DNA of 64,000 bases, taken from assembly GCF_013087515.1 (NCBI RefSeq), contig NZ_JABFCN010000014.1:161742-225741 (forward strand), given 5' to 3'. Position numbers and translations under genes: made by a program. The stretch is from Rhizobium sophorae. Lineage in GTDB: Bacteria > Pseudomonadota > Alphaproteobacteria > Rhizobiales > Rhizobiaceae. Every line of letters starts with the position of its first letter. Position 1 is the first letter of the stretch. Below, piece by piece: positions 8,099-16,733 of the stretch. Below the pieces are notes generated by a model. The model had not been told where the DNA came from. It was given only the letters and a program-made list of their open reading frames with translations, and did not search any database.

Positions 8099-8916
8099 TG
8101 TCTGGCTCCTTCACCGACGATCAGCCTGACGAGGTCTTCGAGGTTTGTGCTGCCGATCTGCCGTTCGGCCACCTTCGTGCCCTCGTACATCACCGCGATA
8201 CGGTCGCAGACCCGGAAGAGATCCTGCAGCCGGTGGGTGATGAGGATCACCGAGACCCCATTTGCCTTGACGCGGTTGATCAGGGCCAGAACCGCTTCGA
8301 CCTCGGCGACAGCAAGTGCTGAGGTCGGCTCGTCCATAATCAGCACTTTGGGCTTGAACGAGGCGGCGCGTGCAATGGCGATCGCCTGACGCTGCCCGCC
8401 GGAGAGCTGGGCGACCTTGCTGGTCAGTCTCGGAATGCGGATCTCAAGCGAATCCAGCATCTTGCGGGCTTCCGACAGCATCGTCCTGGTGTCGAGAAAC
8501 GGCCCGCGGCTGAGCTCGCGGCCGAGGAAGAGATTGCCGACGACATCGATATGATCGCAGAGGCTGAGATCCTGGAAGACCATTTCGATGTTTCTGCCAC
8601 GCGCATCCGCAGGGCCGGAGAAGCAGACCTCCTCACCTTCGATGGTGATCGTGCCGGCATCGGGAATGTAGGTTCCAGAGATGATCTTCGTCAGCGTCGA
8701 TTTGCCGGCGGCGTTGTCGCCGACGAGGCCCAGGCATTCGCCGGGGAAGATGTCGAGATCGACGCCGCGTAGCGCTTGGTGCGAGCCGAACGACTTGCGG
8801 ATGCCGCGCAGCGAGATGCGCGGGTCGGATCGGGTGCTGCCGGATGTGCCGGTTCCGGAGGGTGCGACCCCTCCGGAACCGGCGGCAGCGATGTCACGCT
8901 GTCCGCTTTCGATCAT
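8095..8916 (-). CDS. Ribose-type ABC transporter ATPase, single-domain
   Basis: ATPase for the preceding permease. At 273 residues it holds only one nucleotide-binding domain, unlike the roughly 500-residue tandem RbsA. It would act as a dimer, as in the FrcA-type sugar importers. Walker A is GDNAAGKST, the signature LSGGQRQ, Walker B VLIMDEPTSALA and the switch histidine ILITHRL. The first 30 residues are a Gly/Ser/Pro-rich extension without similarity to the domain; ISLRGIRKSFG begins the fold. Both ends overlap neighbouring genes by 4 bp (ATGA), so the binding protein, ATPase and permease are tightly coupled. Confidence 0.9.
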   Translation of the reverse strand: MIESGQRDIAAAGSGGVAPSGTGTSGSTRSDPRISLRGIRKSFGSHQALRGVDLDIFPGECLGLVGDNAAGKSTLTKIISGTYIPDAGTITIEGEEVCFSGPADARGRNIEMVFQDLSLCDHIDVVGNLFLGRELSRGPFLDTRTMLSEARKMLDSLEIRIPRLTSKVAQLSGGQRQAIAIARAASFKPKVLIMDEPTSALAVAEVEAVLALINRVKANGVSVILITHRLQDLFRVCDRIAVMYEGTKVAERQIGSTNLEDLVRLIVGEGARQ

Positions 8917-9866
8917 TTGAAGACAGCTCGGTATGGCTCGACATTCTCCTTGGTCACGATGGTGATCGGCACCGAGATCGTCTTGGTAACGGCTTCGCCG
9001 GCCGAGGCCTTGACGAGCGCGTCGACGGCGGCACCGCCCATTGCGGCCGGATCCTGCTGGACCACGGCGACGACGAAGCCGGCATCGATGCCGGCAATGG
9101 CTTCGGCAGTCAGATCCCAGCCGAACACTTTGATCTTATCCTGCTTGCCCTGGCTTTGGACGGCGGCGATCGCCCCCATCAGGGCCGGCTCGCCAGTGGC
9201 GTAGATCGCCGTCAGATCAGGATTGGCGGTGATCAGGTTTTCAGCCGCCGCAAGGGCGTTGTCCTGGATGTTCTGGCCGTCGACGACGCCGGCCATTTCA
9301 ATGCCGTCGACACCTTTCAGGGTCTTTTCGAAGCCCTCCTGGCGGATGTTCTGGATGAACGAGTTCAGCGCGCCGACAACGCCGAGCTTGGCCTTGCCGC
9401 CCATGTTCGCCTTGACGTAGTCGAGGAAGTATTTGCCCATGTCGGCGCCGGCCGCGGCATTGTCCACGCCGATCTGTGCCTTCTGCGGACCGTCCGGCAG
9501 AATGGCATCGATGGCGACGACCGGAATGCCGGCATCGGCCGCCTGCTTGACCGCCGGCATGATGCCGTTGACGTCGATCGCCACGACGGCAAGGCCGGAG
9601 ACCTTTTCCTGGACGTAGGTTTCGATCGCGCTGTTTTGCGCGGTTGTCTCGTTGTTGGCGTTGAAGATCACCAGCTTGACGCCGGCGGCATCGGCTGCCT
9701 TCTGCGCGCCCTCATTCATCTGATTGAAGAAAAGCGCCTGCTGGTTGATCTGCACCAGTGCGATGGTCTTCTTTTCCTGCGCCGTAGCGCTGGACAGGCC
9801 GATGAAGGTCAGTGCCGTAAAGCCGGCGGCTGCGATCATCGTTCGTCTTGTCAAATGCAGTGTCAT
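8913..9866 (-). CDS. Ribose-type periplasmic substrate-binding protein
   Basis: Secreted binding protein of 317 residues (Peripla_BP_4, RbsB/FrcB-like). The N-terminus has a signal peptide with TRRTM before a hydrophobic stretch ending SSATA-QEKK. Mature landmarks are ALFFNQMNEGAQKAADAAG near the ligand cleft, AIDVNGIMPAVKQAADAGIPVVAID and a repeated hinge pattern. The ATG at 9866 has an upstream GAGGATGAGAAC ribosome site; the longer frame to 9992 would overlap the regulator gene. It is the first transporter gene after the LacI regulator, as usual for the most abundant component. The ligand is probably sugar- or nucleoside-like. Confidence 0.9.
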   Translation of the reverse strand: MTLHLTRRTMIAAAGFTALTFIGLSSATAQEKKTIALVQINQQALFFNQMNEGAQKAADAAGVKLVIFNANNETTAQNSAIETYVQEKVSGLAVVAIDVNGIMPAVKQAADAGIPVVAIDAILPDGPQKAQIGVDNAAAGADMGKYFLDYVKANMGGKAKLGVVGALNSFIQNIRQEGFEKTLKGVDGIEMAGVVDGQNIQDNALAAAENLITANPDLTAIYATGEPALMGAIAAVQSQGKQDKIKVFGWDLTAEAIAGIDAGFVVAVVQQDPAAMGGAAVDALVKASAGEAVTKTISVPITIVTKENVEPYRAVFK

Positions 9867-9904
9867 GTTCTCATCCTCTTTTGGTTTTTTGACGTTGCTG
9901 ATTA

Positions 9905-10927
9905 TTATTTCGCAGGCGGCGCAACGGAGTTCCGCACCACAATTTCGACAGGCAGGAGTTCTTCCGAGGCGGATGGTTTCCACTCGTGCCAATTGGTTTC
10001 CAGAAGCAGCTCCAGCGACCGCCTTCCAATCTCACGCACCGGCTGGCGGATGGCCGTCAGCGGCGGCGCAAAGAGATGAAGCGGACCGACATCGTCGAAG
10101 CCGATGACCGAGATGTCGCCTGGGATCGAGATGCCGCGGCTTCTGAAGACCTCGACCAGCCCGATGGCGATCTCGTCGGAGCTGGCAAAGATCGCCGTCG
10201 CTTTTCGATCGCCGGAGAGATAGTCGAGTGCCGCCGCACGGCCGTATTCGATCGTATATTCGCCGGCATAACGATCGGCCCGGGCCTCGTCGCCATGCTG
10301 TTCCCTCAGCGCCTTCAGCAGGCCGTCATAACGCCTGCGGGCACTGATCATGCGCTCGTCGCCGCCGATGAAGAGGACATGGCGATGGCCCTGCTCGGCC
10401 AGATGCTGGCCGGCGAGATAACCGCCCTGCTCATTGTCGCAGAACAGCTTCGGCGCCTTCGAATCGGGAATGTCCTCGTCGACGATGATGACCTTGCCGC
10501 TGCCGTTGATCAGCGCGGCAAGTGCGCCGTCGTCGGGATGGTTGGTGACGAAAATCAGGCCGTCGACGTGATTGCGCTCGATCAGCTGCAGATATTCGAT
10601 TTCGCGCCCCGGCCGGTTGAGGGTGGCGTGCAATGAGACGGCGAGCTTCTTTTCATCTGCCGCCTGCTCGACGGCGGCGACGAGAGTCGCGAAGAAGCGA
10701 TTGGCGATATCGGGCACGACGAGGCCGATCGTGTCCGAGCGCCCCCTGCTCAACCGGCGCGCATGCGGGTTCGGCCGGTAGTTCAGCGTCTTGATCGCAT
10801 CCTCGATACGCTTCTTGGTCTGAAAGGGAAGATCGAGACTTCCGTTGACGAAACGCGACACTGTCGTGACCGACACCCCGGCGGCGGCGGCAACATCCTT
10901 CAGGCTCGGTGTCGTTCCCTTGGCCAT
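9905..10927 (-). CDS. LacI-family transcriptional regulator
   Basis: DNA-binding repressor of 340 residues. The N-terminal helix-turn-helix (SLKDVAAAAGVSVTTVSRFVNG, about 8-29) and hinge helix (PNPHARRLSRGRS) are canonical. A periplasmic-binding-protein-like effector domain follows, with GLVVPDIANRFFATLV and VIGFDDVGPLHLF. It is the first gene of the minus-strand operon, 38 bp before the binding-protein gene. Two LacI-type operators lie directly upstream (10943-10967), so it probably represses both itself and the whole catabolic operon until the imported ligand appears. Confidence 0.92.
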   Translation of the reverse strand: MAKGTTPSLKDVAAAAGVSVTTVSRFVNGSLDLPFQTKKRIEDAIKTLNYRPNPHARRLSRGRSDTIGLVVPDIANRFFATLVAAVEQAADEKKLAVSLHATLNRPGREIEYLQLIERNHVDGLIFVTNHPDDGALAALINGSGKVIIVDEDIPDSKAPKLFCDNEQGGYLAGQHLAEQGHRHVLFIGGDERMISARRRYDGLLKALREQHGDEARADRYAGEYTIEYGRAAALDYLSGDRKATAIFASSDEIAIGLVEVFRSRGISIPGDISVIGFDDVGPLHLFAPPLTAIRQPVREIGRRSLELLLETNWHEWKPSASEELLPVEIVVRNSVAPPAK

Positions 10928-10942
10928 TGACTGAACCCATTG

Positions 10943-10967
10943 TAAAGCGGTTTAGTAAAACGCTTTA
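10943..10967. promoter_or_regulatory. Two tandem LacI-type operators
   Basis: TAAAGCGGTTTA (10943-10954) and TAAAACGCTTTA (10956-10967) both fit TAAANCGNTTTA with the central CG typical of LacI-family sites. The two centres are 13 bp apart. They also form a larger inverted repeat with TTGTAAAGCG and CGCTTTACAA arms (10940-10970). They lie 16-40 bp upstream of the LacI start codon at 10927, a position suited to blocking transcription of the operon that the regulator heads. Confidence 0.8.
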
Positions 10968-11060
10968 CAAGACAATAACGATTGCTCGCCGTTGTCAACA
11001 GCGATGAACGCACAGGATCTGTTTTTCTTGCCAGGCGATCGAAGCTCGACCGGCAGGCGG

Positions 11061-11930
11061 TCAGCCGATCGTCGGGTCGAGCTTGTCGCGTAGCCAGTCG
11101 CCGGTGATGCTGATCGACAGCGTCGTCAGCATGATGACGAAGGACGGCGCCAGCATGATCCAGGGTGCACGGGTCAGATATTCGCGCCCGTAACCCACCA
11201 TGTTCCCGAGGCTGGTCATTGGCGGCTGCACGCCAAGGCCGAGGAAGGAAAGGCTGCTTTCCATCAGGATGATCTCAGGAAAGGTCAGGGTCATCGAGAC
11301 GATCAGCGTCGAGGCGATGTTCGGCAGGATATGCTTGAGATAGATATGGGCCGGCTTGGCGCCGAGTTGCGTGACGGCGGCGGCATAACCCTGGCCGCTG
11401 GCGGCGATGGCAAGGCCGCGGGCAATGCGCGCATAGCGTTCCCAGCCGTAAAATCCCATCAGGCAGATGAGCAGCGGCAGTGAACTGCCGAAGAAGGCGA
11501 GCACGGCAAGTGCCATGATCAGGAAAGGCATGGCCGCCTGGAAATCGGCAAGCATGACGACGAGCTGCTCGACGACGCCACGGAAATAAGCGGCGAGAAA
11601 GCCGAGCGTCGTGCCGACGAAGGCCGAGATCAGCGTTGCCCCGAAGGCGATCAGCAGCGAGATGCGGATCGACACGATGAGGCGGGAGAGAACATCGCGG
11701 CCGAGTTCGTCGGTTCCGAGCCAATGCGCGGCATTGCCGGGCAGTGACAGGCGGTTCTTCAGGTCGAAGGCGGTGATATTGTAGGGCCGGATCCAGTCGG
11801 CCGTCAGCGCGATCAGGATCACGACGGCGATCCAGGCAAAACCGATCATCACGAAAGCGGGCACACCGCGCTTCTTCTTCTCGCGTACTTCGCGGATGAC
11901 GGTCGCCGGTTGAGCAGAGATATTTGTCAT
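11061..11930 (-). CDS. Dpp/Opp-type ABC transporter permease (DppC family)
   Basis: Inner-membrane permease of 289 residues. The N-terminal cytoplasmic arm leads into TM1 (VPAFVMIGFAWIAVVILIAL), then the DppC hallmark HWLGTDELGRDVLSRL (about 71-86). The membrane domain ends with SLSFLGLGVQPPMTSLGNM. It pairs with the DppB-type permease 11 bp upstream. The longer frame to 12233 is rejected because residues before MTNISAQ are antisense to the neighbouring gene. It is the last gene of the operon led by the phosphonate monoester hydrolase. Confidence 0.92.
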   Translation of the reverse strand: MTNISAQPATVIREVREKKKRGVPAFVMIGFAWIAVVILIALTADWIRPYNITAFDLKNRLSLPGNAAHWLGTDELGRDVLSRLIVSIRISLLIAFGATLISAFVGTTLGFLAAYFRGVVEQLVVMLADFQAAMPFLIMALAVLAFFGSSLPLLICLMGFYGWERYARIARGLAIAASGQGYAAAVTQLGAKPAHIYLKHILPNIASTLIVSMTLTFPEIILMESSLSFLGLGVQPPMTSLGNMVGYGREYLTRAPWIMLAPSFVIMLTTLSISITGDWLRDKLDPTIG

Positions 11931-11941
11931 GGTTCCGCTCC

Positions 11942-12871
11942 CTAATGCCTTGCCTGGTTGCTGCGCAGACGCGGGTCGAGATAGCCGTAAAGGATGTCGA
12001 CGACGAAATTCGAAAACACCATGGTCGCTGCCACTAGCAGCAGGATGCACTGAACGACGGCGAGATCGCGGTTTGAGACGGCGACGACGAGAAGCCGGCC
12101 GACGCCTGGCCAGGAGAACAGCGATTCCACCACGACGGCGCCGGCGATCAGCGTGCCGACCATGAAGCCGGCGATCGTCACGATCGGGATCGCCGCATTC
12201 GGCAGCGCATGGCCCCAGACGACGTTTCGCCAAGCAGTGCCTTTGGCGCTAGCCGTACGGATATAGGGCTGGCCAAGCACCTCGATCATCGCGCTTCGAG
12301 CAAAGCGGGCAAGAATGCCGGCACCGCCGATACTCATGGTGACGATCGGCAAAATGGCATGCATCCAGCTGTCCTGGCCGCCCGACGGCAGCAGGCCGAG
12401 CGTGACGGAGAAGATCAGCACCAGCACAAGGCCGAGCACGAAGCTCGGCATGGTGAAGCCGACCACCGCGCTCGCCATCACGGCGCGATCGGTCGAACTG
12501 TCGCGATGGAGGGCGGCGTAGACGCCGGCAGGAATGCCGATCACCAGCTTAAGGATGAGGGCCGGGATCGTCAGCTCCAGCGTTGCCGGAATGCGGTCGA
12601 GCACGAGCTGGATTGCCGATTGGCCGTCGCGCATCGAGATGCCGAGATCACCGCGGGCGATCGCGCCGAAATAGCGCAGATACTGCACCCAGATCGGCTG
12701 ATCGAGACCCCAGGCGGCACGGAAGGCGCGGATTGCCTCCGGCGGCGCTTCCGGACCCATGATCGTCAGGGCCGGGTCGCCGGAAAGGCGCAGGACGACG
12801 AAGGCGAAAGTCACCACCAGCACGATGGTCATCAGCGCGCGGAACGCCCTTATCAGGAAGAAACGGATCAT
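11942..12871 (-). CDS. Dpp/Opp-type ABC transporter permease (DppB family)
   Basis: Inner-membrane permease of 309 residues. TM1 near the N-terminus is followed by the DppB extracytoplasmic segment RLSGDPALTIMGPEAPPEAI with WGLDQPIWVQYLRYFG, then the membrane core and the EAA-like loop YIRTASAKGTAWRNVVWGHALPNA. It heterodimerises with the DppC-type protein encoded next. The start at 12871 lies 3 bp after the ATPase stop, consistent with one polycistronic message. Confidence 0.92.
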   Translation of the reverse strand: MIRFFLIRAFRALMTIVLVVTFAFVVLRLSGDPALTIMGPEAPPEAIRAFRAAWGLDQPIWVQYLRYFGAIARGDLGISMRDGQSAIQLVLDRIPATLELTIPALILKLVIGIPAGVYAALHRDSSTDRAVMASAVVGFTMPSFVLGLVLVLIFSVTLGLLPSGGQDSWMHAILPIVTMSIGGAGILARFARSAMIEVLGQPYIRTASAKGTAWRNVVWGHALPNAAIPIVTIAGFMVGTLIAGAVVVESLFSWPGVGRLLVVAVSNRDLAVVQCILLLVAATMVFSNFVVDILYGYLDPRLRSNQARH

Positions 12872-12874
12872 GGC

Positions 12875-13870
12875 TCAGCTCTCCATGAGCGTTGATGCGG
12901 ATGCGGGCGCGACGAGGTGACAAGCAGCCTTTCGACCCGCCTGGATGGTGACGAGGGCCGGCGTCTGGACGCGACAGCGCTCGATCGCATGGCCGCAGCG
13001 GGGATGAAAGGCGCAGCCGGCGGGCCGGGCAGCGGGGTTCGGCGGTTCTCCCTGCAGGATGATACGGTCGCGCAGCGCCGTGCCGGGGACAGGAACGCTG
13101 GAGACCAGTGCCTGCGTATAGGGATGCAACGGGCTGCGGAAAATATCCTCCGAAGCTGCTTCCTCGACGATTCTGCCGAGATACATCACCGCGACGCGCT
13201 CGGCGATGTTGCGTACGACCTTCAGGTCATGGCTGATGAAGGCCATGGCGATGCCGCGCTTTTCCTGTAGGTCGCGCAACAGGTTAATCACCTGCGCCTG
13301 GATCGAGACGTCGAGAGCCGAGACCGGCTCGTCGCAGACCAGAAGCTCCGGATTGGTGGCGATGGCGCGCGCAATGACGACGCGCTGGCGCTGGCCGCCC
13401 GAAAGCTCGTGCGGATAACGCTCCGCCTGATCGGGGCGAAGACCGACGGCGATGAGCAGTTCATCGACACGTTCGCGCCGCCCCTCCTCGCTTCCGACGG
13501 CATGGATAGCAAGCGGTTCGCCGATCTGAGCGCCGATCGAGATGCGCCGGTCAAGGGCTGCCAGCGGATCCTGGAAGACGAGCTGCATGCGCGCCCTCAG
13601 GCTACGCCAGCGCGGCGTTCTGAGTGCCGGCATCGCCTCCCCGTCGAAGCGAACGCTGCCTTCGGTCGGAGCTTCGAGCCCGAGCAGCAGCCGGCCCAGC
13701 GTCGATTTTCCTGAGCCGGATTCACCGACGATGCCGAGCGTCGTCTTCGGCGCGACCGACAGCGAAACGCCGTCGACCGCCCGGACATGGCTCGGCTTTC
13801 CGAAGACGCCGCGGCGCATCGTATAGGCCTTGACGAGGTCGTTCGCTTCGATCAGCTGAGGTTCGCTCAT
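12875..13870 (-). CDS. Dpp/Opp-type ABC transporter ATPase (OppF family)
   Basis: One of two ATPases of the transporter, about 331 residues. Walker A is GESGSGKST, signature LSGGQRQRV, Walker B LLVCDEPVSALD and switch histidine FISHDL. The C-terminal oligopeptide-transporter extension carries a cysteine cluster (AGCAFHPRCGHAIERC) that may bind an iron-sulfur cluster. Two ATGs are possible. I prefer 13870, which overlaps the upstream stop by 4 bp and sits about 10 bases after GGGAG; 13876 would add two residues. Confidence 0.9.
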   Translation of the reverse strand: MSEPQLIEANDLVKAYTMRRGVFGKPSHVRAVDGVSLSVAPKTTLGIVGESGSGKSTLGRLLLGLEAPTEGSVRFDGEAMPALRTPRWRSLRARMQLVFQDPLAALDRRISIGAQIGEPLAIHAVGSEEGRRERVDELLIAVGLRPDQAERYPHELSGGQRQRVVIARAIATNPELLVCDEPVSALDVSIQAQVINLLRDLQEKRGIAMAFISHDLKVVRNIAERVAVMYLGRIVEEAASEDIFRSPLHPYTQALVSSVPVPGTALRDRIILQGEPPNPAARPAGCAFHPRCGHAIERCRVQTPALVTIQAGRKAACHLVAPASASTLMES

Positions 13871-14874
13871 GCCCATGCCACTCCCTGCTGGACCTGCATG
13901 AGGTTCGGCTTCGATGCGGTGGCGCCGTCGCCGAGCGGATGGAAACAGGCGGTTGCACGGTCGTCGTCAAGTGCGACGAGCGGCGGCACCTTGTTATGAC
14001 AGAGTTCCGACGCATGGCCGCAACGCGGCGCAAAGGCGCAGCCGCCGGGCATGCGGCCGGGCTGCGGCACGGTGCCGGGGATCGGTACCAGCCGGTCGCG
14101 GCCGGCATCGATACGCGGAATGGCATCGAATAACCCGCGCGTATAGGGATGGCGCGGCGACCGGAACAATGATTCCGTCGGGCATTTCTCGACGATGTTG
14201 CCGGCATACATGACGCAGACGCGTTCGCAGATTTGCGACACCGCGCCGAGATCATGACTGATGAAGACGATCGCCATGCCGGTTTCCTCACGGATCGAAA
14301 TCAGGAGATCGAGGATCTGCGCCTGGATCGTCGCGTCCAGCGCCGTCGTCGGCTCATCGGCGATCAGCAGATCAGGATTGCCGGCGAGCGCCATGGCGAT
14401 CATCAACCGCTGGTTCTGGCCACCGGAAAATTCATGCGGAAAATTGTCGAAACGGCGCACGGCGTCGGGAATGCCGACCATTTCCATCAGGCGGACGGCC
14501 TCGTTGCGGGCGGCCCTGCCCGTCAGGCTGCGGTGCAGTTCGACGGCCTCGGCGATCTGGCGCCCGGCGCGGATGACGGGGTTGAGCGAGCTCGACGGAT
14601 CCTGGAAGATCATGGCGATGCGGCCGCCGCGTATACTTTCGAGCTTCGTGCGTGACGCGCCGATCAGCTGATCGCTCCCGAGACGCACATTGCCTGAGAC
14701 GGAAGCCTTTCCAGGCAGGAGCCCGAGTGCCGCCAGCCAGGTGACCGACTTGCCGCAACCGGATTCGCCGACGAGACCCACCGCCTCGCCCTTCTCGATC
14801 GCCAGATCGACACCGTGCAGGACTTCGACGCCGCTGAAAGCGACCTTCAAATTGGAAATTTCGACCAATGACAT
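13867..14874 (-). CDS. Dpp/Opp-type ABC transporter ATPase (OppD family)
   Basis: Second ATPase, 335 residues. It has Walker A GESGCGKSV, the signature in the form FSGGQNQRL, Walker B LLIADEPTTALD and FISHDLGAV. A C-terminal cysteine-rich extension (GCAFAPRCGHASELC) is present, as in OppD/DppD. The ATG at 14874 is preceded by AAGGAGAGGC at good spacing and so is preferred over the upstream ATG at 14895. A 48-bp palindromic repeat lies between this gene and the binding-protein gene, where it could lower expression of the permease and ATPase genes relative to the binding protein. Confidence 0.92.
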   Translation of the reverse strand: MSLVEISNLKVAFSGVEVLHGVDLAIEKGEAVGLVGESGCGKSVTWLAALGLLPGKASVSGNVRLGSDQLIGASRTKLESIRGGRIAMIFQDPSSSLNPVIRAGRQIAEAVELHRSLTGRAARNEAVRLMEMVGIPDAVRRFDNFPHEFSGGQNQRLMIAMALAGNPDLLIADEPTTALDATIQAQILDLLISIREETGMAIVFISHDLGAVSQICERVCVMYAGNIVEKCPTESLFRSPRHPYTRGLFDAIPRIDAGRDRLVPIPGTVPQPGRMPGGCAFAPRCGHASELCHNKVPPLVALDDDRATACFHPLGDGATASKPNLMQVQQGVAWA

Positions 14875-14921
14875 TTCAGCCTCTCCTTCTTGCATTCCCG
14901 CCGGCCGTCAGATCCGAACGA

Positions 14922-14969
14922 GAGCATGATGTCGTCTGAAAACCGCTCACACTTTTCCGCATCATGCTC
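14922..14969. repeat. 48-bp palindromic intergenic repeat, copy 2
   Basis: The outer arms GAGCATGATG/CATCATGCTC pair perfectly over 10 bp. Inside, the TGAAAA and TTTTCC segments differ slightly from copies 1 and 3. It lies in the 190-bp gap between the Dpp-type binding-protein gene and its ATPase gene. As RNA it can form a long interrupted hairpin on either strand. Confidence 0.88.
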
Positions 14970-15064
14970 GTGCCTGTCGGGCTTGCCTGGTTTCCGGATA
15001 GCCGGTGTACCAAATGGCAGCGAGCCGGAGTTTCCCCCGGCTCGCTGATGTCGTCAGATCTTGA

Positions 15065-16699
15065 TCAGGACCAATTGCCCTGGCGGAAGTCCATGGCAAA
15101 GGCCGATGCGGCCTTCCAATTGATCGACTTCGACTTGGCGGTGAAGACGGCGTTCTGGTGGAGAACGGTATAGGCGGGGTCTTCGCGCTCGCAGATCTGC
15201 AGCATGCGGGCGAAAGCGTCATGGCGCTTGGCGCGATCGGTGCTGGTCTCGAGGAAGGTCGACAGGGTGTTCATTTCAGCGTTGGTCCACTCGCCGACCT
15301 GCTGCTGCTGGCCGTTCGGACCGTGCTGGGCGACGATCGAGGAAACCGGATCGGGGAAGCTTGCGGAGTTCGACCAGTCGCGGACGGCGCGCGTCGGCGT
15401 CTTTTCGAGGATCTGCTGCCAGTTTTCCTTCATTTCGATCTGCACGTTGAGGCCGACCTGCGCCCACATTTCGACGAGGATCTGCGCCGTCGGGGTCTGG
15501 TTGGTATAGTAGTTGTTCAGCAGGCGATACGGGATCGGATCGCCCTTGTAATTGGCTTCCTTCAGGAGCTGGCGGGCAAGATCCGGATTGTATTCCGGCA
15601 CGGTCCAATCCTTGACCAGCATGTCGCCATAGAAATCCCACTGCAGGCCGGCCGGAACGCGCGTGCGGCCTGCCCAGAGCGAGTCGACGATCGCCTGGCG
15701 GTCGATGGCATGCGTGAAGGCGCGGCGCACCAGCGGGTTGCCGAGCTGGGCATGGGTCTTGTCGAATACGGTCAGCCGGTGGTTGGTGATGATGCCGCCC
15801 TGGACTTCGAAGGCGGCGTTCTTTTCGATGCCTTCGATCTGGTCCGGCGGGATGTCGCTGGCGAGGTGATATTCGCCGGACAGCAGGCCATTGACGCGTG
15901 AGGCGACTTCCGGAACTTCGACGAAGCGGATCTGCTTCACCGGAGGACGGCCGCCCCAATACTCGTCATGCGCTTCGTAGATCAGGTAGGTGTCCGGCTT
16001 GAATTCGGCGACGCGGTAGGGACCGGTCGTGATCGGTGCGCGGGCCCAGTCGAGATAGCTCTTGGCCTCATCCCAGCCGCGGCGGTTGGCGATGGCGCTG
16101 GCGGCAACGGAGATGCGGCCTTCCATCGTCACGTCAGGCGAACCGTTGACGAAGCGGACGGTGTATTTGTCGACGATTTCGATGCCGAGCAGGGCCGGCC
16201 AGATACGGCGGGCGACGGCCGGAATTTCGACCGGCAGTTCCTTGCTTTCGCGGCCGAGCGGGTTCTTTTCGGTGACGAAGATCGTCTTGCCGGTGCTCGG
16301 CTGCGTATCGCCGAACATACGTTCCTTGCTGAAGGAGAAGGCGACGTCTTCGGCCGTCATCTCGTCGCCATTGTGGAATTTGACACCCTGGCGCAGTTTC
16401 AGCTCGACGGTCTTGTCGTCGATGCGGCGCCATTCGGTGGCGAGCGACGGAACGGCCGAGAGGTTGCCGAGCCAGTCGAGGCCGATCAGGCTTTCCCAGA
16501 GCGACGAATTGAAGATGCGTTGGCCGACATTCGACTGTTCGCGCAACGTATCCAGCGTGTTCGAGTTCGAGATCTTCTGGACGGCGATGGTGATCGAAGG
16601 ACGGTTGTCGGCCTGGGCGATGGAAAAGCGCGGCAGGATCAGCGAGCTGGCGACGCCGGTGGCAAGGCCGAGAGCACCGCGACGGGTGAAGGTGACCAT
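15065..16699 (-). CDS. Dpp/Opp-type substrate-binding protein (SBP family 5)
   Basis: Periplasmic binding protein of 544 residues, the usual size for DppA/OppA. The N-terminus FTRRGALGLATG followed by a hydrophobic run ending FSIAQA resembles a twin-arginine (Tat) signal. Family blocks are visible: WESLIGLDWLGNLSAVPSLATEW, LKLRQGVKFHNGDEMTAEDVAFSF (about 100-123) and TGPYRVAEFKPDTYL. A strong ribosome site (AAGGAGATATTCCC) precedes the ATG at 16699. It lies 34 bp downstream of the hydrolase gene. The ligand is therefore probably the hydrolase's substrate or product, such as a phosphonate or sulfate ester, rather than a peptide. Confidence 0.92.
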   Translation of the reverse strand: MVTFTRRGALGLATGVASSLILPRFSIAQADNRPSITIAVQKISNSNTLDTLREQSNVGQRIFNSSLWESLIGLDWLGNLSAVPSLATEWRRIDDKTVELKLRQGVKFHNGDEMTAEDVAFSFSKERMFGDTQPSTGKTIFVTEKNPLGRESKELPVEIPAVARRIWPALLGIEIVDKYTVRFVNGSPDVTMEGRISVAASAIANRRGWDEAKSYLDWARAPITTGPYRVAEFKPDTYLIYEAHDEYWGGRPPVKQIRFVEVPEVASRVNGLLSGEYHLASDIPPDQIEGIEKNAAFEVQGGIITNHRLTVFDKTHAQLGNPLVRRAFTHAIDRQAIVDSLWAGRTRVPAGLQWDFYGDMLVKDWTVPEYNPDLARQLLKEANYKGDPIPYRLLNNYYTNQTPTAQILVEMWAQVGLNVQIEMKENWQQILEKTPTRAVRDWSNSASFPDPVSSIVAQHGPNGQQQQVGEWTNAEMNTLSTFLETSTDRAKRHDAFARMLQICEREDPAYTVLHQNAVFTAKSKSINWKAASAFAMDFRQGNWS

Positions 16700-16733
16700 G
16701 GGAATATCTCCTTGGGTTCTCTGGTGGTTCGGA

